From assembly GCA_019916065.1 (NCBI GenBank), contig CM034242.1, positions 9,740,879-9,804,878 on the forward strand: DNA of 64,000 nt. The letters are read 5' to 3'. The notes under the pieces are model-generated. The model was not told the origin of the DNA and made no database searches. It worked only from the letters and a program-made list of their open reading frames with translations. The DNA comes from Vitellaria paradoxa (Eukaryota; Streptophyta; Magnoliopsida; Ericales; Sapotaceae). The translations under genes were made by a program, and so were the position numbers. Below are positions 9,467-18,682 of the stretch, in pieces. The stretch's first letter is position 1. Each line of letters begins with the position of its first letter.

Positions 9467-12400
9467 TCAATACATCCTGCCAGTGCACTCCGTCGAACCA
9501 CAATAGCAACTCTTTATCTTAACATTTCCATTTGAATCATGAATCTGATCCACAGAATAATTATAGTGGTAAGTCAGCTCCTGTAAGGGAGGAATATTCT
9601 CTGCAGCAAAGAGCATTATGTGGGGCATTCTTTTGTCTTCGTGATCATAGAGCACATTCTGAGCATAAAGGTTAGGGGAACAACTGTGGTTGATGAACCT
9701 CCCCACATTTCCATACTTTGCTGCATCAATGGTAAAAGCACCATCCTCGACAACCTCACTAGATCTTGATTGTGCATCAGGCTTGAGAGTAAAAGGTCCA
9801 TCCACATGAGAACAATCAGTGAAATTTCGTCCAATATCAAACAAATACTCGTCATTATGTGTTTGCTCAGCTTCTTTGTCTTCAAGAAGCTCCCCTATAT
9901 ACTCACATATAAAACTCCCTGAAGGAATAGAGGTTAGGGATCTGACACCCCAGCCTCTTGACTCTGTTTTGAAGATTTCAAACTGAATTTGGATGCCATG
10001 CTGACTGACTCTATTGTAGCAAGAAGGAGGGCACTTGCAAGAAGGACCGCACTCAAAGACCAAAGGCTTTGCTTCAACAATAGCGCCATTGTGGTTGTAT
10101 GGAATCTCTCCTCCATTCTTAAATATACACGAGCACTCTTGAGAGCCTGAGCATCCACCAATACAATTGCAACCCTTGGGAGGAGTAGCAGAATACCAAT
10201 TAGGATATTTCATCCTAGTTATGTAATTGAACATGGGTGGTTTTTCATTATCCATGGTATTTACAGCACAAATTGGAAATAACTCTTTCCCTTCTGAAAT
10301 ATCCTTGACACAAACACCCAGTCTTACTATAGATTTATTTGATTTCTTCACTTCTTTCCAAGCAAGCTCTTGCTGGCCTGGAATTCTCCTCAACTCAAAC
10401 TTAAAAACAAGCTTTCCATGAGGCCCTGCTTCACGCCAATACCTATCAACTGTATACAAGCCATCATAAGCATATGTAACAACTATCTTGGCTCTTGCAC
10501 CTGAATTTGAAGCTTTTGTCTCTTTAGATCCACGGATAACCCGAACGGGATTTTTTGCCGATACACTGTTTTTCAAAGCCAAATTTCCTCTTTCAAGTTT
10601 CTGGTCTTCAGGTCGTTTATCTCGATCAATTATATTTCCTCCATGACCAGAGTAAATTAAAACATCAGGATTATCCATGTCATCTTCATAACTCCCTGAG
10701 GCAACAACACTTGTAGCGATGATCATCCCATCATGCTTCATGTAATCAATACCAGCTTGATATAGGCGATGAATGCCAACAAGATAAAGTTCCACCCTGT
10801 AGTGGAACTCATCACCTACTTCAACCCCTGGCACCGATCCTACAATATGTTTGCCTTTGTTAACTTCTTTTCCTTTAGCTTTGACAATCTGTGCAGCTAG
10901 CAGATCAATCCTTCTGCTCATGTATCCTTGTTGCCTCAACTTTGTTTCTTCTCCTTGCAAGAGCTTTCTACAAATAGCTTGGAAGAGCCGTAGTGTCCCC
11001 TTTACTTTGTTACGCGCATTACCATGACTTGAACAATTATGACCAAAAGGAGGCTGAGTCACTTCTAAATCATCTGCTCTCTGACCTGCAGAAAAGACTT
11101 CAACTTGCTCATGCATAGCAAAATCTCCGTCATCCTTGACAGATAGTAGACCTTTACCTTCACATGAAGCCTTTCCAGAATACAGTAATTTCTTCTTCCT
11201 AGATTTTTCTCCCAAGTAAACTGCTTTGCAAGCCTTTGCCCTACTGACAGATTGAGATTTCTTTAGCCCTATAATGCAGTTGGCATCATGCCTCCTCACC
11301 TCACTTCCAGTCACCACAATATCCAGGCTAGTGTTGACAGCCTTTTCACCCTGCCTCGATGAAGAATTAGGTGCAGCCATCAGGCCTTGCCCAATTGCCC
11401 TGTCCACTTTATTAGCATCACCCAAAGGCCTATGTCCATGTCTCTTATTATGGAAATAACCCACAAACTCCTTCCCCACTTCCCCAATGACACCATTAAC
11501 ATCATTGCAATCCTTTTGCATTGCTATTTGGGACTTGGTCTTTGGTTCATGCACCATTCCTTCCAACATACTCTTTTGGGCATTTCCATCACAGACATTC
11601 CCATTCACTTCTTCAACACCAGCCCTTTTTGTCTCTCTCACTGGACTGCCTGCCACAACAGCATTCACTGTCTTTATCAATGGCCTTCCTTGCAGATCAG
11701 CTATTTGAAAACTTCTTTCCTGCAAATTTTGATCTTGAATATCTCGATCCAATTCTCCAACAATCATTGCTGGTTCTCTCACTGGACTATCTTTCTCTTC
11801 AACTCTCAGTATCCCTGTTAACAGCCCACCAAGCAAAGAAGCCTTATCTAGAACACCCGAAGTCTTGTTTCCCAAGCCAATTTTCAGGTGCACTTTCTCA
11901 GTCAGGCACGGAGCATTCCTTCCACAAAAAGGAGGGAAGTCACGAGTAGCGGAAAATTTTCTCCTAGGATACTTATTTTTCAGGGAAATCTCCTCTGATG
12001 TATTGGCATCACTAATAGGCCAGTATGGCAGCAACCATGCTTCAGCGCCGACCATCCTATCAGCCGTGGAACCAATTCCGAACACTGGTTTGCTTTTTGG
12101 TGCACCTTCAATCTTCATTCCAGCTGGAAATTCCACTTCATGCAACTCCTTTGACAATTCAACTCCATTGATCTCTAAAGCCTTCGTCAAGTCACTTTCT
12201 ACAGGCTCCATGATGGTGGACAATTCAACCCCATTGACCTTCCCAGCCACAGCCGCCACCAAATCATCCAGTGAATCAGCCATTTCCAACTTCACTGGAC
12301 TTTTCACCACTTCATGAGATAATGATTCATTTCCAATTTCATAAGCTTCGGAAAAATCACCCCCTACAACATCCATTGTCATTTCATCAGCTACCAAATT

Positions 12401-12616
12401 CTCCTTATCACCAAGTGATGCCACTGTCTCAGTATAGTGAGACATTAGATTTAGATGTGGAGCATTCCGCCCACACCCACGTGGAAAATCACGAAATGCA
12501 GAAACTTTCCGCTTCTTGCAATTGAGAAAAACACCAGAAGAGGTGCAACAACCGTTATCCAAAGGTTGCTTGCTCAAAATCCCATCACATAGACCACCAC
12601 TTGACAAGGACACCAT
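9467..12616 (-). CDS. SUVH5/6-type histone H3 lysine-9 methyltransferase (1049 aa, intronless CDS)
   Basis: The protein transfers methyl groups to H3K9 and reads methylated DNA through its SRA domain, linking DNA and histone methylation in heterochromatin. The N-terminus has two copies of an R-DFP-x-CGRNAP motif (about residues 38-53 and 220-236) next to a basic KKRK, followed by a long low-complexity region. The SRA/YDG domain (about 588-755) starts at GSVPGVEVGDEFHYRVEL and includes VVTYAYDGLYTV. Pre-SET cysteines (GCNCIGGCSGSQECSC, CGPSCKCPPSC) lie at about 810-868. SET (about 885-1025) contains RGWGVRS and FINHSCSPNL, and the post-SET motif is CYCGSTECTGRMY at the C-terminus. The usual ELTYDY reads ELTYHY. 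It is longer than Arabidopsis SUVH5 or SUVH6 (about 790 aa), mostly in the N-terminal part. An uninterrupted reading frame is typical of SUVH genes. SUVH5 and SUVH6 cannot be told apart here. Confidence 0.93.
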   Translation of the reverse strand: MVSLSSGGLCDGILSKQPLDNGCCTSSGVFLNCKKRKVSAFRDFPRGCGRNAPHLNLMSHYTETVASLGDKENLVADEMTMDVVGGDFSEAYEIGNESLSHEVVKSPVKLEMADSLDDLVAAVAGKVNGVELSTIMEPVESDLTKALEINGVELSKELHEVEFPAGMKIEGAPKSKPVFGIGSTADRMVGAEAWLLPYWPISDANTSEEISLKNKYPRRKFSATRDFPPFCGRNAPCLTEKVHLKIGLGNKTSGVLDKASLLGGLLTGILRVEEKDSPVREPAMIVGELDRDIQDQNLQERSFQIADLQGRPLIKTVNAVVAGSPVRETKRAGVEEVNGNVCDGNAQKSMLEGMVHEPKTKSQIAMQKDCNDVNGVIGEVGKEFVGYFHNKRHGHRPLGDANKVDRAIGQGLMAAPNSSSRQGEKAVNTSLDIVVTGSEVRRHDANCIIGLKKSQSVSRAKACKAVYLGEKSRKKKLLYSGKASCEGKGLLSVKDDGDFAMHEQVEVFSAGQRADDLEVTQPPFGHNCSSHGNARNKVKGTLRLFQAICRKLLQGEETKLRQQGYMSRRIDLLAAQIVKAKGKEVNKGKHIVGSVPGVEVGDEFHYRVELYLVGIHRLYQAGIDYMKHDGMIIATSVVASGSYEDDMDNPDVLIYSGHGGNIIDRDKRPEDQKLERGNLALKNSVSAKNPVRVIRGSKETKASNSGARAKIVVTYAYDGLYTVDRYWREAGPHGKLVFKFELRRIPGQQELAWKEVKKSNKSIVRLGVCVKDISEGKELFPICAVNTMDNEKPPMFNYITRMKYPNWYSATPPKGCNCIGGCSGSQECSCIFKNGGEIPYNHNGAIVEAKPLVFECGPSCKCPPSCYNRVSQHGIQIQFEIFKTESRGWGVRSLTSIPSGSFICEYIGELLEDKEAEQTHNDEYLFDIGRNFTDCSHVDGPFTLKPDAQSRSSEVVEDGAFTIDAAKYGNVGRFINHSCSPNLYAQNVLYDHEDKRMPHIMLFAAENIPPLQELTYHYNYSVDQIHDSNGNVKIKSCYCGSTECTGRMY

Positions 12617-12839
12617 CCTCCTTAGTGACTGGTAAGCAATGGGACTGTTTCGTAGTCAAGAATAACTGAAAAAAAATGTAAAAGAGAAGTAAAGCAAATG
12701 AAAAACTATGCTGAGAATCTAATAAACTATGTGAAAAAATCAGGAAGAAAGGGAATTGATAAAAAAATTCATTTTCCATATTTATATACAGCAGCGAAGA
12801 GAAAATGTGAAATTAAACAATTTAGGCAGTTTGGGGATT

Positions 12840-13212
12840 TAGGGAAGAGATTGGATTTCTAATCCCGCGGGACCCACAAATCCAGCGTTTGAAAACAAAA
12901 AAAATAGAGGGGATGAGCAATCCCCTAGGATTGCTAATCCCCCAAAATGGTGTATATACCCTCCCAAGGTGAGAGGGGATGGTACACCCCCATATTTGGA
13001 TTTGATTCCCTCCAAATCTAAAGGTCCAAAATTATTTCCTATCATATCTCATGCAAATCATATTTTTTTATCTCACTTTATATCCCATCAATCAAACACC
13101 AAAAAAATAATCCTGCATAAAAAAATTAATCCCACATTATATCCAATCCCATGTATTACCCCATGGTATTTCATATCCCCCATCATCCAATCACTATAAT
13201 CAAACATTTAGT
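12840..13212. repeat. MITE-like insertion in the SUVH leader intron
   Basis: This block is richer in G/C runs than its flanks. It contains repeated phrases such as 'aatcccc', 'atatccca' and 'atcccat', ending 'ataatcaaacattta', which resembles the ends of dispersed plant MITEs. Clear terminal inverted repeats were not identified, so the class is uncertain. Confidence 0.3.
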
Positions 13213-13941
13213 TGAAAAATGCATCGGACAACCTCAGATTGCCTATCATCATCATAAGTTGTAGTTCTATTGTGAGATAACTCAAAATAATTGAAATGAA
13301 CAGCCATCTACAGTGACAGCATTCTCAATAACAATAGGAAAAAATTAGTTGTGAACTGTGTGATTATCAAGGAGCAAGATAAAAGATAACAAAACCAGGC
13401 AAAATAAAAACAAAGAATACATGCACACAAAAATAAGAATTAGTAACGAAATCAGAAAATCAACTGAATAACACAAAACAACAGCTTATATAATTTTTGA
13501 GATGATAAAAGCAAAACAATATAAGAAATTAAAGGCATTAGGCTTTAAATGTAACAGAGCGAATTAGATTCGGATGGTGATTAACTGTTACAATATGGAC
13601 TTAAATGCTTCGTAAGGAGACTCTAAAACTATCAGGTTCAGCAGCATTAAACCGCAAAGAAAATTGATCGTTTGGTTGGTAAAAATAAATAAAATAACAC
13701 AAAGTAAAGAAAAAGGCAAGTGATGCCAAAATCAAGTGAATTAGGCGAAAACACAATACTAAAGATGACCGACACAAATTCAAGCAAACAGTCAACGCAT
13801 TCAAAGTAAGGGAACACTTGTAATTTAACATTTATCAATTTACAACTTATGCACAACAAAAAAAAGCGTACAGAAGTCAAAGTACTTGAGATGACACAAA
13901 TCAACACAAGAAATCAGCAGTCTAAATCAACACAAGAGACT

Positions 13942-14183
13942 ACCGTTTGGTGGACAAGAAAAGCAGACCAAAAGGGAAAATGAAAGAGAGAGTAAGTTTT
14001 CTTGGCTTTGCACTCAAAGTCGCATTATCCAAAGCATCCAAAAAAAAAGAAATAAACAAGAAATAAGATCACCGTTTGGCTGACAAGAAAAACCAAGTGA
14101 AAATGGAAAATTGAAGAAAAAGAAACGAAAACTCAAATTAGTTCGACTTTGCACTCAAAAGTTAGCATTATCCAAAACATGAA
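13942..14183. repeat. Direct duplication in the SUVH leader intron
   Basis: Two related copies (13942-14040 and 14071-14183) both start ACCGTTTGG, share GACAAGAAAA, and end with GACTTTGCACTCAAA-like sequence followed by GCATTATCCAAA. They diverge in the A-rich middle. No coding content. Confidence 0.7.
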
Positions 14184-14526
14184 CAACATTAAAAGACAAG
14201 AAAAAAAAAGAAAAAGAAACATAAAGAGATAGAAATAAAATGAACTGTAAATTTCACAGAACAAACTAACAAATTAGGGTTAGAAACGAACCTGATTCGA
14301 TGAAGAAGACCAAAGAAGTTTCAGTGAGAGTCAATGGCAATGCATCAGGGGGTTTTGAGCAGAATGGTGAGGTAAAAAATTTAGGGTTTCATCGGTAATG
14401 CGGTTGTCCGGAAATGGTGACCGAGTACAGAACAGGGAAATGAGTCTGAGCCTACTTTGTTACTATTTTTGGTCACTTTCTTTGCCCCAGCCCCTATTTT
14501 TGCGTATTTGTCATTTCCACCGCTGT

Positions 14527-14534
14527 GGCGCGAA
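14527..14534. promoter_or_regulatory. E2F-like site upstream of the SUVH leader exon
   Basis: GGCGCGAA (reverse complement TTCGCGCC) is close to the E2F consensus and lies in a GC-richer island immediately upstream of the inferred first exon. It could indicate S-phase-linked expression. This is a short motif and only weak evidence. Confidence 0.3.
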
Positions 14535-14584
14535 GGAGGTCGGTTGGTGGTTAATCGACGTTGTAGCAAGGTCCGTACAATACG

Positions 14585-15010
14585 ACACCGTTTAAGTCCA
14601 ATTTTAAGAGATTTATCTATTAAATTAAATTAAAATACCTATGGATCCGTTTGATACAAGAGAATAGAATAAAATAACAATCCTCACACTTTTATTATAT
14701 CACTTTCTTTAGTCGTTTGATATACTAATTTGAAATACTACTTTTAAACTTATTTGAAATGCTAATTTATTTAAAGAAATGATATGAGATAATATTTATA
14801 CGTCGTTTAAATTCAATTTTAAATTAAAATATTTATAAACCGTGTTTAATACAAAAAAATGAAATAAAACAACAATTCTCGCATTTTCATTCCGTGACCT
14901 TGGTTAATTGTTTGGTATACCTATTTGAAATAGTATTTTAACTTATTGCAAATGCTACATTATTTAAGAAGATAAGATGGAATAATAGTATGGTAATGAC
15001 CATTTCATTC
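14585..15010. repeat. Direct duplication with period of about 215 bp
   Basis: Copies begin at 14585 (ACACCGTTTAA) and 14800 (ACGTCGTTTAA). Both go on with an AAATTAAAATA phrase, GTTTGATA or GTTTAATA, 'aataaaa(t/c)aacaat', GTTTG(A/G)TATAC and 'tatttgaaat'. They are diverged, so the duplication is old. No open frame is present; it may be a tandemly inserted non-autonomous element. Confidence 0.6.
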
Positions 15011-15643
15011 CAACGTATTAAATATAGCCTTAGTCCATTCCAACGTGTTTTCCAATGTGTTCCAGGGTAGCATTTTGAATACTATTGTAAAAATGTGTTA
15101 CTTAAAAGTATAATATCTACATCAAACTCAATGGTTGTTAAATGAAGCAAATAGTTTGAGTTTGATACTATTCAGTTCACTAAACCTCTATTTTGAGCTA
15201 TAAATTTTTTCAAAAAATTTCAAAAAATTTAAAAAATTTCTAATTTCCTCCAATTAAATTTTTTTACTTGTCACTTTTTACATTAATTTTTTATTTTATA
15301 TATTTTTTTACTTTTTCATAATTCCAAACGCCCCTAAAAATTCATTCAGAATTGTCTTATTATGAAAATCAAGTCAAGCTTAAAGATATAGTTCATACTT
15401 TGAGCTCTATTTAAATTTTACGTGATAAATTTAAATTTGTGTAAACTAATTAAACTCCTCGAATTTGTAACAATTAAAACTCAATTAGAAACATTGAATA
15501 GGACAAACTTAAAAACATTTCAAGCCTAATTAAATTTTCAAATAAAACTCAAATAACCTATTATTTAGCTTGAGTAGTTCACAACCATATCCATAATCTA
15601 TACTACTGTTAAAAGTATTGATGATAACTCATTTTTGTTTATA
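15011..15643. other. AT-rich intergenic DNA
   Basis: I see no gene, no splice-site-bounded exon and no clear repeat structure in this stretch. Confidence 0.35.
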
Positions 15644-15960
15644 CACCATAGGCTCTCCTGGTAGATATTGTTCATTTTGTGTACTCTCCCGTAAGTATTC
15701 TGACGCACCATTATAAAACGTGTCTTGCTAAAGAAAGAGGAGCTGAGCATTTACAAACTACCACGAACAGCGAGCTCGTGACCCCTTCAATTTCTATTCA
15801 TAGACGATGCCAATTAATTATGACCAATTTTCGTCCGCATACCGTAGGCTCTCCTAGTAGATATTATCCACTTTGTTCACTCTCCTGTAGGCACTCTCAT
15901 GTACAACTTTAAAACGCATCGTGTCAATGAGAGAGGAACTGGACACTTATAAGTTACCAT
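15644..15960. repeat. Two tandem copies of an LTR-like segment
   Basis: Copies at about 15644-15765 and 15841-15960 share ACC(A/G)TAGGCTCTCCT, GTAGATATT, CACT(C/T)T, AAAACG(T/C) and a terminal AGGA(G/A)CTG-type motif. The order (TAGATATTGT, AAAACGC, GAGAGG) recalls a phrase common in plant LTRs. No internal domain survives nearby, so this is probably LTR debris. Confidence 0.5.
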
Positions 15961-16862
15961 AATCTTCGACTTCTTTTCAATATGGGATCATTTTTTGTAT
16001 CATTAGTGCAGGCACTAAATTCAGTAGGAATTTCAGGATTGAGCATGCTCTAGTAAAGGCAGTATTAGGATGAGTAACCCTCTAGGAAGCAGTTAACCAA
16101 AACACAAAGCAGACAATATCTGTTAAGAGAGTCTACGGTGAAAGTTTGAAAAACTTTTCGTTGGAGTATTATACCTTTTTCATTTTAAATAATCCCATTT
16201 GGATCTTTTCATTCTCATATATGAAAAACTTTCTTAGGTACTTTATGCGCAATTTATATTATGCTATCCCTTGATAATGCTCTGACAAGATAATTTTACA
16301 TATATATTACTTGTGTCTCGATTTACAAAAAAATCAGGGACTTGACAAGTTTCACACAAAAATGCTAATGTCAAAGAAGAAGAAACTTGAAACAAAAATT
16401 AAAAAAAATAAAAATAAAAACTAAAGTTAATTCATTTAAATCTGAATGAAAAAATGACCATCTTTAATAAAATTAAGGTCCTCTTTATGGGAGGCCATAT
16501 TTTTTTTTCTTGACGTGCTTCATTTTCCTCGAGGCACATTATAAAGAAGACATGATATAAAATTTCCCCAAGTTCATAAATAATTGTCCATAGAGATAAT
16601 CAAAATCTCAAAAGAAATATTTTCTGTGTTAACTTTTCATGTTCTCCACAACAAAAGCAGTGCTCTTAATCTATAAGTATATCAAAACTTTGATCAATTC
16701 TAAGTGCTTCAAAATTGACAAATAATATACATTTTGTAGAGCATTGCGAAGAGCCACGACACCATAGGAGAAACTAGTGCCAACGCAAGCTCACCACCGC
16801 ACACTGGTCCGATAAACAGGCTTGACCAGTACCTCTCTATATATATAAACAGGCATGACCAG

Positions 16863-16910
<48 letters not shown>

Positions 16911-16918
16911 CCCTTCCA
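15961..16918. other. Intergenic DNA ending in a long (CT)n tract
   Basis: No gene is visible. A (CT)n tract at about 16867-16909 runs straight into CCCTTCCAG at 16911-16919 and so looks like a splice acceptor. The phrase GACCAGTACCTCTCT occurs twice, near 16823 and 16858. Confidence 0.4.
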
Positions 16919-16919
16919 G

Positions 16920-17248
16920 GCCCCACTCCGTGGAAGCTGATAGGTAAATTCAGTTGGTCAAGGAGCAGCAGCAGCAGATCGAGGGGTTTGCAGAAATTTA
17001 AGGGCGGTGGGGACGGCGACAGGGTGAAGAAACCGAATATGCAGGCGGTGGTAGTGAATCACCACAAGTTCCAAGCGTGGTTGGAGTTCAAGGCCAAGTT
17101 CCGGAGACGGATGTCGGCGTATTCGTCCGATTGGACCGAGGCGGCGAACCCTGCGTCTGGGGACAGGACTCCCGGATTACGGAACGTCGCTGTTGAGCCC
17201 CATGGGTGGCTGGAGAAATTCTGCGAGGTTTACGATGACCGGTTGTAG
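16920..17248 (+). CDS. Possible small gene or orphan exon, unknown
   Basis: Past the acceptor-like CCTTCCAG the frame stays open from about 16920 to the TAG ending at 17248 (about 108 codons). It is clearly richer in G/C than its surroundings. The translation includes TPWKLIGKFSWSRSSSSR, then HHKFQAWLEFKAKFRRRMSA, and ends WLEKFCEVYDDRL. The first possible start in the track is a TTG; the first real ATG is at 17039. I do not recognise it. It may be the terminal exon of a decayed gene or a captured fragment. No upstream exon was identified. Confidence 0.25.
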
Positions 17249-17385
17249 GATTTGACGCAAAGATGAATAAGAGAGAGTTCGAGCCTAAAAGTTGGAATCA
17301 AAGCCCTTCCACGGAAACGTCGCAAAGCGTATATCAGTGAAAGAGGAATTCAATTAACACGAGATGTTGCATTGGCTCGTTGTTG

Positions 17386-17531
17386 AGATGAGATGGAAGA
17401 AGTGGTCTGTACGTAAGATACCCATCTGAATTCAGCTAAGCATTTCCACGGAGCCAGCTGGGGTGAGATGGAAGAAGTGGTCTGTAAGCTATCCATCTGA
17501 ATTCGACTAATCAATATTTCCACGGAGCCAA
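17386..17531. repeat. Tandem duplication, about 75 bp
   Basis: Copies at 17386-17458 and 17463-17531 share GAGATGGAAGAAGTGGTCTG, CCATCTGAATTC and TTTCCACGGAGCCA. They differ mainly by small indels. Confidence 0.8.
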
Positions 17532-18560
17532 TTGAGTTATGTCTTTATAGAGTATACGGATGGAATGGCCAAGCTCCCTGTTAAGCAAGCCTCCCGCATG
17601 CTCTATCGATGGCAGGCCTTTCATACGATCCCCAAATTGTCTAAATTTGTTGATTTTTCTTTTTATTAATTTTATATTTGTTGGATTAATTATGGATTGA
17701 GAAAAGGCTCTACTTTTGTTTTCTGTCCGTAACAATTGTGCATACAATGAAAGTTTATTCATTTATTATTTTTTTATTTGCATCAAATAAGGTTGATTAA
17801 AACTATGTTCATTAAGAAAACATAGGCAACGGACATACAATCGTTGAGATGAAACTTTCACAGACTCCTAGTTTTTTTTTTTTTTTTTTCTCTTGATTTT
17901 TTATATTTTTTTGCTAAATATATGAGTGATCGATTTGTTTTGACATTTTTTTTCAAATCTTTTTTCTCCCCCAAGTTTTATTATTTTAATCAAGTAACTA
18001 ATATAAATGGATGTTCATTACCGCCTAATGTCTAATATGGGAATATTGGCATTCGAGAATACCGATGGGAATCAATTGGGACAAAATTCCCTAATTTTTA
18101 ACATTTTACCAACATTTTGTAAGTTTGTAAATATTTATAACAAGATATAGTGTATTAGTCTTCTATAATTTAAGAAATTTTATTTTGATTAAAAAATTAA
18201 AATTTCTTAATTTTAATTAAAAAATTTTATTTAGTGATTCTTATTTTTATAACTTTTTACGTAAATTTGCTTTTGTTAAAAGTGTGTATAAATTATAATT
18301 ATATTATATTAGTCTTTTTTTTTGTTGGTGATTTTTATTTTTGTAAGTTATTTTTATAACTTTTTATGTAAATTTATTTTACAAATTCATATTTGAGCCC
18401 TTTGCGAGCTAAATTATGGTCAATTTCTACTAGCGTCACAAGGCCACGCAATGACAAAAAGACCAGTTTGCAAGCTCACCGTTGCGAAGACGACACCGTA
18501 TCAAGGGGACCAACTATTGATTTAAAAAGTGGCGGTTAGGTCTCATCAAGGGAGAAAAAA
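17532..18560. other. AT-rich intergenic DNA
   Basis: No gene is supported. The stretch contains a T-run near 17873-17890 and two related phrases around 18231-18260 and 18340-18375 ('ataactttttacgtaaattt' type) that suggest a small old duplication. Confidence 0.35.
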
Positions 18561-18564
18561 AAAC

Positions 18565-18597
18565 GCGGGAAATTAACGAACCCCGTATAAACCCTAG
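18565..18597 (+). promoter_or_regulatory. E2F site plus telo-box upstream of the 383-aa gene
   Basis: GCGGGAAA (18565-18572; TTTCCCGC on the other strand) matches the E2F consensus, and AAACCCTAG (18589-18597) is a plant telo-box. A TGGGCC site-II-like motif also lies at 18670-18675 in the leader. This combination is known from promoters active in dividing cells. Confidence 0.5.
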
Positions 18598-18682
18598 AAG
18601 ACAAACCCACCATTTTCAGAGATCGCCGATCGCACCATTTCTGCAACACAACTTCCTTCAACCCCAAATTGGGCCCTCTCCG

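Larger units (their letters stand above)
12666..14291 (-). other. 5'-UTR intron of the SUVH gene
   Basis: Reading the minus strand, a donor CAG|GTTCG falls at 14292/14291. A strong pyrimidine tract ending TTTTCAG gives an acceptor at 12666, about 50 bases before the ATG at 12616. The removed 1.6 kb holds repeats but no gene. Leader introns are common in plant SUVH genes. The first exon would run from 14292 to about 14400-14500; its start is not defined. Confidence 0.6.

Noticed and set aside
11387..12525. Several plus-strand open frames of 70-150 codons inside the SUVH gene
   Set aside because: They are antisense shadows of the real minus-strand coding frame.
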